From Bradyrhizobium genosp. SA-3 (lineage in GTDB: Bacteria > Pseudomonadota > Alphaproteobacteria > Rhizobiales > Xanthobacteraceae): a stretch of 44,359 bases of DNA. The stretch spans positions 1-44,359 of the forward strand of contig NZ_PSRT01000073.1 of the NCBI RefSeq assembly GCF_004212635.1, given 5' to 3'. The position numbers were made by a program, and so were the translations under genes. Of the stretch, positions 1-7,851 are shown piece after piece (position 1 is the first letter of the stretch; every line of letters begins with the position of its first letter). A model generated the notes under the pieces. The model searched no databases, had not been told where the DNA came from, and worked only from the letters and a program-made list of their open reading frames with translations.

Positions 1-1
1 A

Positions 2-184
2 AACTCGGCAACCGGACGCTCGGCTCCCGAAGAAAAAGGTCAATTGCAGCCACAAGGTTGGAGTGGACCGGTCGACACGAAATCAGGTGGTGCGCCGCCG
101 GAAAGTCCTCAAGGCCAAAGCCCACCGGGGATGCAGGCAGCGCCGGATGGATCAACAAAAACAGTCGTTGAGCCCCGGAAGTGA
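2..184 (+). CDS. C-terminal end of a Gly/Pro/Ser-rich protein (partial)
   Basis: The reading frame is open from the window edge to the TGA at 182-184 and gives 60 residues rich in Gly, Pro, Ser and Gln, with the segment SPPGMQAAPDGSTKT near the end. Such low-complexity tails occur in short exported rhizobial proteins, but the N-terminus, where a signal peptide would lie, is outside the window. The overlapping frame at 63-269 has an Arg-rich composition unlike a real protein, which favours this one. No function can be given. Confidence 0.5.
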   Translation, partial: NSATGRSAPEEKGQLQPQGWSGPVDTKSGGAPPESPQGQSPPGMQAAPDGSTKTVVEPRK

Positions 185-563
185 ATCCCACGCGCGCGTC
201 TTGAGAGATCAGCTTCGCTCGCGGCGAGCCCACTCCCCAACGTCTGGACAGTACCCGCAGCGGATCTAGACATGGCCCGGACTGCAGTCATCGTCTTCGG
301 CTGGAGGTGCTGAAATACACTGGAGAAGCCGGCCAAATGGAGCATTAGGTGCGAACGTGCGTCTCGTTGCATTAATCGATTAAACAAAGCGCTCCAATGT
401 GAAGCCGACACGAGGCAAATGTGAAGCCGAGACGATACACCCAGGTAAGAAAGGAGATTGTTCGTTCGTTTCGTACAGTGTTGGTCGAGCAAAAGCGCCC
501 AAAGAGCTGGCAAAGTCAGTGTGCCGGCCAAGCCTAACAGGGGCAGCGCGGATGGGAGATATA
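185..563. other. Gap without a recognisable gene
   Basis: No frame in this stretch reads like a protein. The open frames on either strand are Arg/Ser/Cys-rich shadows. A short near-repeat of GTGAAGCCGA occurs at about 399 and 421. Nothing else is seen. Confidence 0.5.
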
Positions 564-668
564 ATGTTCGAGCGCGATGGTGACTTGATCTCTCAACTTC
601 TGCTTTACGCGATCCTGTTGCTTATTCTTGCGTCTCTGATGATCGCTGCATGGCAGACTGCAGGATGA
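564..668 (+). CDS. 34-residue single-span membrane protein
   Basis: A charged start, MFERDGDLISQ, is followed by one hydrophobic helix at about residues 12-30 (LLLYAILLLILASLMIAAW). A GGGAG ribosome site lies five bases before the ATG. The stop overlaps the ATG of the next small frame (ATGA at 665-668), so the two may be translated together. Small one-helix proteins like this are common in rhizobial accessory DNA. Function is unknown. It could be a chance frame, but the hydrophobic block and the ribosome site argue for a gene. Confidence 0.4.
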   Translation: MFERDGDLISQLLLYAILLLILASLMIAAWQTAG

Positions 669-784
669 CAGAAACCGATCGCCGCGAGTTGCTGGAGACT
701 TTGATCGAGCGCGATCGTGGCAGGGAAGTCGGGTTCGGGCGGCAACACTCTCTGCTGCGTAACGATCATTCCGTTGCCGCGTAG
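665..784 (+). CDS. 39-residue hypothetical protein coupled to the upstream frame
   Basis: The ATG overlaps the stop of the membrane protein before it (ATGA), the usual sign of translational coupling. The product begins MTETDRRELLETLIERDRG, a charged, probably helical stretch, and then becomes less protein-like. I do not recognise it. The second half may be out of frame after a mutation, in which case only the N-terminal helix is original. Confidence 0.25.
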   Translation: MTETDRRELLETLIERDRGREVGFGRQHSLLRNDHSVAA

Positions 785-808
785 ATCCAATGTCAGGTTC
801 GTGCCCGA

Positions 809-964
809 ATGATAGCCCCGAACAAGGTCGCGCTCTTCATCGACGGCGCCAATCTCCATGCAACCACCAACCAGAGCTGCGAAAGCTGGCATGGCCCCAT
901 GGGTGCGTCCTTGCTAACGGTCCCGGCGGCCTCGTTCACAGACTTTACAAAAGGTGCATTTTAG
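809..964 (+). pseudogene. 5' stump of a NYN-domain (LabA/DUF88-like) ribonuclease gene
   Basis: The frame starts MIAPNKVALFIDGANLHATT. This is the first beta strand of NYN/PIN-like nucleases, where the Asp of FIDGAN is a metal-binding active-site residue. Intact rhizobial homologues run to roughly 180-250 residues and continue with a second acidic cluster. Here the similarity stops after about 21 residues and the frame ends 30 codons later in unrelated sequence. I read it as a truncated copy. The position of the break (about 872) may mark a deletion or insertion boundary. Confidence 0.55.
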
Positions 965-1321
965 AGGGGTCCAAAGGCCACAGCCCAGCCGGGGATTAAC
1001 CCAGGTCAGCGAACTGTGGTGACGGGTATTGGTGCCGGCCGGTTAGGCGTTGCGTTCCTAGAAATGCGGATGGGAGCGGCGGATTCCGCGGGGCGTTCAG
1101 AGTCTCTCTGGCACTCCGATTTTCGAGCCCGGCGCTCGTTCTGACGTGGGTCTAACGGATCGGACAGATTGCGACCCAGCTTCAGCTTCGACTGTGCCAG
1201 GTCGATAAATTCGTCCGCCTGCCGTCGAAGTTCGTCGGCTATCATTGGCGTCTGGCTCGCGATCGCGCGATCGTGGACACGACAGTCACCCGCACGCCGC
1301 GCCGCGTGGATTCGCGCAATT
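965..1321. other. Gap without a recognisable gene
   Basis: Open frames cross this stretch on both strands, but none has a credible start and composition. The minus frame at 1006-1353 contains a helical-looking piece (ADELRRQADEFIDLAQSKL) which might be a relic. I cannot assign it. Confidence 0.4.
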
Positions 1322-1459
1322 ATGCCACAGCGCAGGAGGGAGCTTTCGATCAAAGTCGGGTTGATGATGATTGTCTGTGTCGTTATCGCTTCGGAGCCGG
1401 CCTACGCGGCGCGAGCAACACCGGCTGCGCAAACGCCGCAAAGTGCCAAGGGCAAATAG
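1322..1459 (+). CDS. 45-residue putative exported peptide
   Basis: The frame MPQRRRELSIKVGLMMIVCV continues with VIASEPAYAA, giving a positively charged start, a hydrophobic core and an AYA-like cleavage site, so it reads as a signal peptide followed by about 16 residues rich in Ala, Pro and Gln. A GGAGGG-like sequence lies within the first codons rather than before the ATG, so the start is uncertain. It may be a small secreted protein or the remaining 5' end of a longer gene. Confidence 0.3.
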   Translation: MPQRRRELSIKVGLMMIVCVVIASEPAYAARATPAAQTPQSAKGK

Positions 1460-1696
1460 TGCGCACGCGAGATGGCAAGGGCGGTCGCGATTCGATGGGC
1501 GCACCCGCGACCAGATCTGAGCCGCGTGTCTTGGTCGATGATGGTCGCTTGACTTCCTACACGAGCCTCGAAATTCCCACGCGTTATCGACGTTCGCGGA
1601 GCGAGGCTAGATCAGGCGGCCGCTGTTGTTGCGCTTCGGGGCTCATGCGGCGTGAAGGAATTTCATCCACTAGCGCGGCCTTTCCAATACGCGAGA

Positions 1697-2557
1697 CTAA
1701 CTTGCTCGCTGTTCGCAGGCGGCCGTATCTGGGAAGAGAAACCAAGGTTTGATGCTGATCCCTTTGCGAAGCGAATACATGTAGAAGATTGGAAGGCTTT
1801 GGGGAAAAAGCTCTCGAAATTCGCTTCCATTGAAGGTGATGAAAATTGAGTCAGGAAATGCGCGTTCGACCGCACGTTTTTCGACCATGTTCATCCGGTA
1901 ATATTCTAATGCGCCCTCTTCACAACTTCCATTTCCACGATACCATTTCATCGCGCTAGCAAGCAGCCGCTGGAAAGTCGGCTCCGGTACGATTCCATCG
2001 ATTAAAGGACTTGTGTTATCCGCTTCCGCGGCCTTTGTGAGGTCACCCAACCAACAGCTCTCGAAACCGCGTTCGCGGGCGCCATCCGCAACCTCATCAA
2101 AATATTGGCGTATGCTCTGTGATGAATGTCCGTTCAATTCCGCATGGGTATCGGTGAAAATCAATCTTAGTGCTGCCCCGGGCGCGTATGTTTTACTGAT
2201 TCGATGGGTGAAGGCAGCCAAATAGTTCAGACATTCGAAATCTGGCTTGTCGATGTTGGACCGCGGACCTTTGCCCCAATAGAGCACAAACGGAACAGGA
2301 TTTCTGACCGCAATTGATTTGGAAATGCTCTGCAACATTGCAACAGAGTTGTCAGGTTGCTCACGCTTAAAAGCCCAGGTATTGAAGGCTTGCAGGACCT
2401 TTTCTGGCGCGATCTCCTTGGCTCGATGAGTGACAGGCACCGCAATTTGGATTGATCGTCCGTCAACAGCTTTGTTGCCAAAGGGTTGCGGACAAGCCGT
2501 TATTTGAGTGTTGGTTGATGTGTCTTCTTTCGAAACAGCCGTATCGCAACCCGACAT
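1697..2557 (-). CDS. Hypothetical protein, distant resemblance to isonitrile synthases (PvcA/Dit1-like)
   Basis: A 286-residue protein with a GGAG ribosome site before the ATG at 2557. From residue ~90 it reads VPFVLYWGKGPR, then PDFECLNYLAAF, then YAPGA, then FTDTHAELNGH. The order (substrate-binding Gly/Pro loop, PD-x-E-x-L helix, Y-x-PG, D-x-H strand) recalls the Pyoverdine/dityrosine biosynthesis family, whose members turn the amino group of Tyr or Trp into an isonitrile using ribulose-5-phosphate. That family normally pairs with a Fe(II)/2OG oxygenase, and none is adjacent here. The nearest one in the window is 38 kb away. The match is by eye and distant, so a different fold is possible. 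The gene diverges from the GGDEF-EAL gene at 2744. Confidence 0.5.
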   Translation of the reverse strand: MSGCDTAVSKEDTSTNTQITACPQPFGNKAVDGRSIQIAVPVTHRAKEIAPEKVLQAFNTWAFKREQPDNSVAMLQSISKSIAVRNPVPFVLYWGKGPRSNIDKPDFECLNYLAAFTHRISKTYAPGAALRLIFTDTHAELNGHSSQSIRQYFDEVADGARERGFESCWLGDLTKAAEADNTSPLIDGIVPEPTFQRLLASAMKWYRGNGSCEEGALEYYRMNMVEKRAVERAFPDSIFITFNGSEFRELFPQSLPIFYMYSLRKGISIKPWFLFPDTAACEQRAS

Positions 2558-2743
2558 ATGAACTCCGAAAGAAGATCTTTTTATCGCGAGTTAATAATCG
2601 GTTATTTTTCTCAGCGTCAACTCGGAAGAGTGGTGACTCATCTATTAAGGTTAACCTTCCACGCTCCGGTGGCCGATCAATGAAGTTAAGTCGCCCGAAA
2701 TATCCGACGAGTAAGCCCTGCCGATAGGGGGCCTGTTTTCGGC

Positions 2744-5380
2744 ATGAATTTACAAATCCTAGAGCTGCCAAAGCTGATTGCTGAGCGTCGAAGCTCGGCA
2801 ATTTTCGGCCTGGTGATCATCACCATGGTGTGGGCAGGAGTTGCTGTAAAATACTTCGGCGATGTTCGGGGGGATCAAAGAGAGGCGCATCGGGACGCTC
2901 ATAACTTTGCGCTGGTATTCGAAGAGAATGTTCTTCGATCAATCGGAGAAATTGATAAGGCGCTCCTATACTTGCGACGGAGCATTGAGACCCGGAAAAA
3001 TTCGGTTAGTTTCAGCGCTATTGCCAACACGACCGACGTGCTGAGCGACATTATCGTCCAAGTCGCCATTATTGATGACAAGGGAATTATGCGCGCGTCG
3101 AACAGCGGTCCTCAACCCGCGCCTGCCCTGGATCTGAGCGATCGGGAGCACTTTAAGTTTCATTTGAACAACATCGCGGATCAGCTTTTTATCAGCAAGC
3201 CGGTAGTTGGCCGTGTCAGCGGAAAATGGTCCGTGCAATTCACGCGCCGCTTCGTGAACAGTGACCAGACGTTCGGCGGCGTCGTCGTGGCCTCGCTCAA
3301 TCCAGACCATTTGACGAAATTCTACAACAATATCAATTTTGGATCGGCGGCGGCGATCGCCCTGATCGGAAGTGATGGCGTGGTTCGTTCGAGTGGCGGG
3401 AGCGCGGTCGGTTACGCACTTGGAGACGATCTTAGCGGAACAGAACTGCTCGACCAAATGCGAGCCGGGGTCGAAACTACATTTGAGAGCATTGATCCTG
3501 CCAACAACGAGACGCGTTTCATTACTGTCCGCAAGGTCAAGGGCTATCCATTGTGGGTCAGCGTTAGCTTGAGCAAAAGCCAGATCCTGGAAAGCTCTCG
3601 GAACGCGCTCAAGTTGAATTCGTTGGTGGGCACCTTACTTACTTTGCTGGTTCTCATTGCTCTTGAGCAGCTTCTACGGATAGACGCGAAGGCAAGACAA
3701 AAAGCGAATCAGCTTGACCTTACGCTCGAGTATATGAACCAAGGAATTATGCTGGTTACCTATGACCAGCAGATTCCGATTATCAATCGTCGCTGCGGCG
3801 AGTTGCTCGATTTGCCCGTAGAGTTCATACAGAACCCACCAAGAGTCGATCAACTCGCCGAATACGAGACACCGACGGGCAGATTGACCGCGGCGTCTGT
3901 TCGGATCTTGGCAGATCTTGTCGCAGGAGAACTCGGCGTTAGCGAACGAACGATGCCAGATGGATCAATCATCGAGATTCGCAGGGAAAGTCTTCCCGAT
4001 GGTGGATTCGTCCAAACCTTCACTGACGTCACGAAAAGATCGCGCGCTGAAGCAGATGCAGTCCGCGTTAGTTCCGAGGATTCCCTCACCGGTCTCCCAA
4101 ACCGGCGGATGTTCCGCTCCATGCTCGACCAGATGAGCCGCCGGCAACCATCGGCAGTAGACAACGGGCAGCCACCGGCGGAATTCGCCGTCCTGTTTCT
4201 TGATCTCGATCGTTTTAAAGCTATCAACGATACGCTTGGCCATCAGACCGGCGACTTGCTCCTGCAGGAGATGGCCCGGCGCCTAAAGAGTACGCTCGGT
4301 GCAAATGAAGTGCTGGCACGCCTCGGTGGCGATGAATTCGCAGTTGTTGTGGCGACGGTTGAGTCTCGACCAGCGCTCGAGGCCCTGGCGCATAGTATGA
4401 TCGAGGCAGCACAGAAGCCCTTTGAGATTGGCGGCCACCGAATCCGTTCTGGAATCAGTATCGGCATCGCCGTTGGACCGTGCGATGGAGTAAATTGCGA
4501 CGACCTTCTGATTGCCGCCGATCTGGCACTATACGCGGTCAAAGCCCAAGGTCGGGGCAGCTATAAATTCTATCATGCTGCAATGAACAGGGAGCTTAGG
4601 CAACGACGGCGGCTTGAGATCGATCTGCGAGAGGCGATCGAGCAAAATGAGATGGAATTATACTATCAGCCCATCCTCAATTTGCGGAGCAACATCATAA
4701 CCGGATTCGAAGCCTTGGCGCGATGGCGCCACCCGGTCAATGGCATGATACCGCCGGCAACATTCATCGCGGTAGCGGAGGATACTGGACTCATTCAACC
4801 TCTTGGCGAATGGGCTCTGAGAGAGGCGTGCCGCTGCGCGGCGCACTGGCCGAACGATCTTAAGATAGCGGTCAATCTTTCTCCCATTCAGTTTGCAGCT
4901 TCCAATCTCTCCGAGGTCGTAAGACACGCCCTGGCGGAAACCGGACTTCAGCCGCATCGCCTTGAGCTTGAAATTACCGAGGGAGTATTCATGACCAATA
5001 ATGAATCCACCCTATCTACCCTGCGTCAGTTGAAGCAACTCGGCGTCCGTATTTCGCTGGACGATTTCGGTACCGGGTATTCCTCTCTCAGTTATCTGCG
5101 CAGCTTCCCATTCGACAAAATCAAGATAGATAGGTCGTTTGTTTCTGACCTTGCCGAAGGCACCGAGCACGTTGTGATTGTGCAAGCCGTGGTGAGTATT
5201 GCTCGCGCTCTGGGAATGACGACGTTGGCAGAAGGCATCGAAACCGTCGGACAGTACGAATTTCTCACGGCGCTCGATTGCGACGAAGGGCAAGGCTATC
5301 TGTTCAGTCCGCCTGTTCCAAGAGCGAAAGTTCCTGAAATAATTGCCAAATGGTCGCTCGGGCGCAAATTTGTCGCCTAG
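2744..5380 (+). CDS. Membrane-bound GGDEF-EAL c-di-GMP protein with periplasmic sensor and PAS domain
   Basis: An 878-residue protein. A transmembrane helix at about 18-36 is followed by a ~240-residue extracytoplasmic sensor region of dCache type, a second helix at about 290-308, a PAS-like domain (about 320-430, EYMNQGIMLVTYDQQ), a GGDEF domain (motif GGDEF at 528-532) and a C-terminal EAL domain (EAL at 656-658, DDFGTGYSSL later). Both catalytic signatures are complete, so it could make c-di-GMP, break it down, or both. The RxxD inhibitory site expected five residues before GGDEF is absent (GANE instead), so product inhibition through that site is unlikely. This domain layout is common in Bradyrhizobium. 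The ligand cannot be told from the sequence. Confidence 0.93.
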   Translation: MNLQILELPKLIAERRSSAIFGLVIITMVWAGVAVKYFGDVRGDQREAHRDAHNFALVFEENVLRSIGEIDKALLYLRRSIETRKNSVSFSAIANTTDVLSDIIVQVAIIDDKGIMRASNSGPQPAPALDLSDREHFKFHLNNIADQLFISKPVVGRVSGKWSVQFTRRFVNSDQTFGGVVVASLNPDHLTKFYNNINFGSAAAIALIGSDGVVRSSGGSAVGYALGDDLSGTELLDQMRAGVETTFESIDPANNETRFITVRKVKGYPLWVSVSLSKSQILESSRNALKLNSLVGTLLTLLVLIALEQLLRIDAKARQKANQLDLTLEYMNQGIMLVTYDQQIPIINRRCGELLDLPVEFIQNPPRVDQLAEYETPTGRLTAASVRILADLVAGELGVSERTMPDGSIIEIRRESLPDGGFVQTFTDVTKRSRAEADAVRVSSEDSLTGLPNRRMFRSMLDQMSRRQPSAVDNGQPPAEFAVLFLDLDRFKAINDTLGHQTGDLLLQEMARRLKSTLGANEVLARLGGDEFAVVVATVESRPALEALAHSMIEAAQKPFEIGGHRIRSGISIGIAVGPCDGVNCDDLLIAADLALYAVKAQGRGSYKFYHAAMNRELRQRRRLEIDLREAIEQNEMELYYQPILNLRSNIITGFEALARWRHPVNGMIPPATFIAVAEDTGLIQPLGEWALREACRCAAHWPNDLKIAVNLSPIQFAASNLSEVVRHALAETGLQPHRLELEITEGVFMTNNESTLSTLRQLKQLGVRISLDDFGTGYSSLSYLRSFPFDKIKIDRSFVSDLAEGTEHVVIVQAVVSIARALGMTTLAEGIETVGQYEFLTALDCDEGQGYLFSPPVPRAKVPEIIAKWSLGRKFVA

Positions 5381-5394
5381 AGTTTGGGGCCAGC

Positions 5395-6384
5395 TTAGCC
5401 AGCGACATTCTGAAGACCGTATTCTCCAGTTTGTTCACTGGAAATCGGCTTCTTGGTTGGCCGCCGAGCCTCGTGCACGAGCAGGAACAGGCCCGATGCA
5501 ACAACAATGCCGGACCCGATCAGAAGCCAAAGCGTCGGTACGTCGCCCCAAACGAAAAATCCGATCGCAAGTGCCCACACGAGCGTCAGGTAATAGAATG
5601 GCGAGACGGCGGCTGCCGGCGCTAGGTGAAGCGCTTGCGTCCAAAAATATTGTGCCGCGGCGTTTGTAAGACCGCTAAGGGTCAACATGATTGCGTCAGC
5701 CGGGGCGGGCATCCGGAATCCAAACAGCAGCAAGAAGGAGTGAAAGAAGGTTACCGTAAGCATCTGCCACATCAACAGCGTCTTTGCAGACTCGGTTGCG
5801 GTCATTCCGCGAACGGCAACCGTGACGCTGCCATACATAACCGCGTTTGCCAGCGCAAACAATGCGCCAATCTGCAGCGAATCTGCACCTGGATTTACCA
5901 CAACGAGAACCCCGACGAATCCCGTTACCAGCGCACTCCAACGCGCGATTCCGGCACGCTCCTTAAGCCAGATAAACGACAGCAAGGCCGCCCACAACGA
6001 TGCAGAAAAATTGATTGCGATCGCTCCTGCAAGCGGCATCAGACTAACGGCGATGACAGTGAACGTCTGCGAGATCGACTGCGACAGCCCGCGCGCAAGA
6101 TGGGCGCGGGGCCGCCGAGTCTTAAAGACTGACATGCCCGTTGCCGGGAGGATCAATGCGGCGCAGAGAACGAACGCAGAAACGGAGCGAAAGAACATAA
6201 CCTCGCCAACTGGGTAGAGAGCGGCTTGCCATTTCGATAGTGCGCTCGATAGTGCGAACATCACGCTCGCGGCGATCATGCAGTATATTCCGCGAACAAC
6301 GTCATCCTTCCGTAAGCCGGGAATGGCAATTGGGTTCTGCGGATGGCGGGCGGTGTCCGTAAGATCGCTCATCATGCGTTCCAT
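5395..6384 (-). CDS. EamA-family (DMT) transporter
   Basis: A 329-residue integral membrane protein with about ten hydrophobic helices arranged as two EamA repeats. The first repeat includes GIYCMIAASVMFALSSALSK and the second starts near GALFALANAVMYGSVTVAVR. Drug/metabolite transporters of this type export amino acids, purines or other small metabolites in exchange for protons. The substrate cannot be predicted. An alternative ATG lies four codons downstream (MSDLTDT). It converges with the GGDEF-EAL gene, with only 14 bases between the stops. Confidence 0.88.
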   Translation of the reverse strand: MERMMSDLTDTARHPQNPIAIPGLRKDDVVRGIYCMIAASVMFALSSALSKWQAALYPVGEVMFFRSVSAFVLCAALILPATGMSVFKTRRPRAHLARGLSQSISQTFTVIAVSLMPLAGAIAINFSASLWAALLSFIWLKERAGIARWSALVTGFVGVLVVVNPGADSLQIGALFALANAVMYGSVTVAVRGMTATESAKTLLMWQMLTVTFFHSFLLLFGFRMPAPADAIMLTLSGLTNAAAQYFWTQALHLAPAAAVSPFYYLTLVWALAIGFFVWGDVPTLWLLIGSGIVVASGLFLLVHEARRPTKKPISSEQTGEYGLQNVAG

Positions 6385-6523
6385 GAAATTGGAAAGATAG
6401 CGTCAGCGTTTGCCGCGCGACTATTGCTCGCGACCCACTAGCAAAAGTTGGTCTCGCTTAGCTTTAAGTCTTAAGGAAGTGTTATGGGTAACAGAAACAA
6501 TTCTTGGTTAATTTTCGCGAACC

Positions 6524-6703
6524 ATGGCGGCTCCGATTGCCGAACAGCCGAGCCAAATACCCCTGCCTGACCCCGTGCCCCAGGCAATTGCAGAGGAGGT
6601 GTCTAAAAGTGTTCATTTTCTCCCAACTAAATCTGGAGCCATTCTGGATAGGTTGCCGACACTGAAATCTGAATTGGGTGGGAGCGGAAATCGTGAAAGT
6701 TGA
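6524..6703 (+). CDS. 59-residue hypothetical, possibly the front half of a broken gene
   Basis: The frame begins MAAPIAEQPSQIPLPDPVPQ and has a balanced, protein-like composition (AIAEEVSKSVHFLPTKSGA). The next frame, starting at 6678, is also protein-like for about 50 residues (VKVELNDVRSGKGGK, then LICLDGTWWAIDVNDPDLEA) before it turns Arg-rich. The two halves may be one gene split by a frameshift near 6690. I do not recognise either part. Confidence 0.3.
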   Translation: MAAPIAEQPSQIPLPDPVPQAIAEEVSKSVHFLPTKSGAILDRLPTLKSELGGSGNRES

Positions 6704-7851
6704 GCTTAACGACGTGCGTTCTGGCAAGGGAGGTAAAATTCTCGTCTCTTCACCCTTGATATGCTTGGACGGAACGTGGTGGGCAATTGATGTCAACGAT
6801 CCAGATCTAGAAGCTCATTTGAAGCAGTCGGATCGCTGCGGCGTTGTGCAGTCAGCTGTGCGTGAACGGAAAACCATTAATGGACCCGAACTGCCGCGCA
6901 AGGGGCGCCAGCGGCGATCGGCTCAAGACCGCGGTGGTCGGGGAGCAGAAGCTCGATGCGGTCGAGATCGTACAATAGGCGTTGATGGCGACCGTCGCCG
7001 CGCGCCAGGCGAGCTCGGCGAACAGTCGCGGTAGGCGTTCATAGAGCACGAAACGATTATCGCGGCAGGGCTTATTTGCCGAACCTGAAGGTCGGCCAGT
7101 AGGACGCCGCCGGCCCTTCTGGCCTCTGGTTCAGATGGCCATTTTGACAGTCGCACGCATCGCGCTCAGAAATGTTAGGTCCTCGTGAGCGGGCTCCGTT
7201 CATTTTCCGCAGAGCTTGTTGGGTCTCGCCGGAGATCTCAGCCAGCTGCCGTCAGTGCATGGATGTCGCTTCGGCTGTGGCGCTGGATCGATGTGAAACA
7301 GCGGAAGCTAAGGTCGAGATAGGTTTCTAAGATGGCAGAGTTCCTATCATCTTCATAATCATGGTCTGATCCCCACGGCGATGAGATTGCCTGTCCCGAT
7401 CTCGTCCTCCAGCAGCTTCATGGGGGCGCAGCGATCTCGGTGCGCTACGGCTCGGGCAGCGAGTCCACGTGCGGCTTAGTCTACTGGACGAGGTTGAGAA
7501 GTCACGCAACGCCAGCGGTTGAAGCTGGTCGAAGACGTTGATACGGCTATTCGTACGCAAAGTGACCTGCAAATTATCATCGTGGAAGTGGTTCGTTATT
7601 TGCGGGATGCCCTGCTGCTACGGAACGGCGCCTTCGCGCCTCCGATATACCTACCGATAGACCTTCGACCTAGTTGATCGATATTCGCCTTATCCTTGAC
7701 GCTGGACAACAAGACGATGTGACGAACTTGGTGCAGTAGGGTGCTATCGCAAGTTGGTCACATTCCTGTCCTGGGATTAATTCGGCTAGCAATGCGAGCG
7801 CCGCACGCCGCGTCGCGCTTCATGATGGTCTGTCGGTTTGCCCAAGGCGTT
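6704..7851. other. Decayed 1.1 kb stretch without an intact gene
   Basis: After the short protein-like piece ending near 6850, no frame on either strand keeps a coding look for more than about 40 codons. Minus-strand pieces around 6870-7050 (RLPRLFAELAWRAATVAINA in one frame, LLYDLDRIELLLPDHRG in another) suggest a gene with several frameshifts, perhaps a transposase. The family could not be fixed. The rest looks random. Confidence 0.4.

Noticed and set aside
109..531. Minus-strand 140-residue open frame
   Set aside because: Composition is that of a shadow frame, no ribosome site, and it overlaps a better C-terminal coding frame on the plus strand.
5626..6217. Plus-strand 168- and 131-residue frames
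   Set aside because: Antisense to the EamA transporter, no family resemblance.
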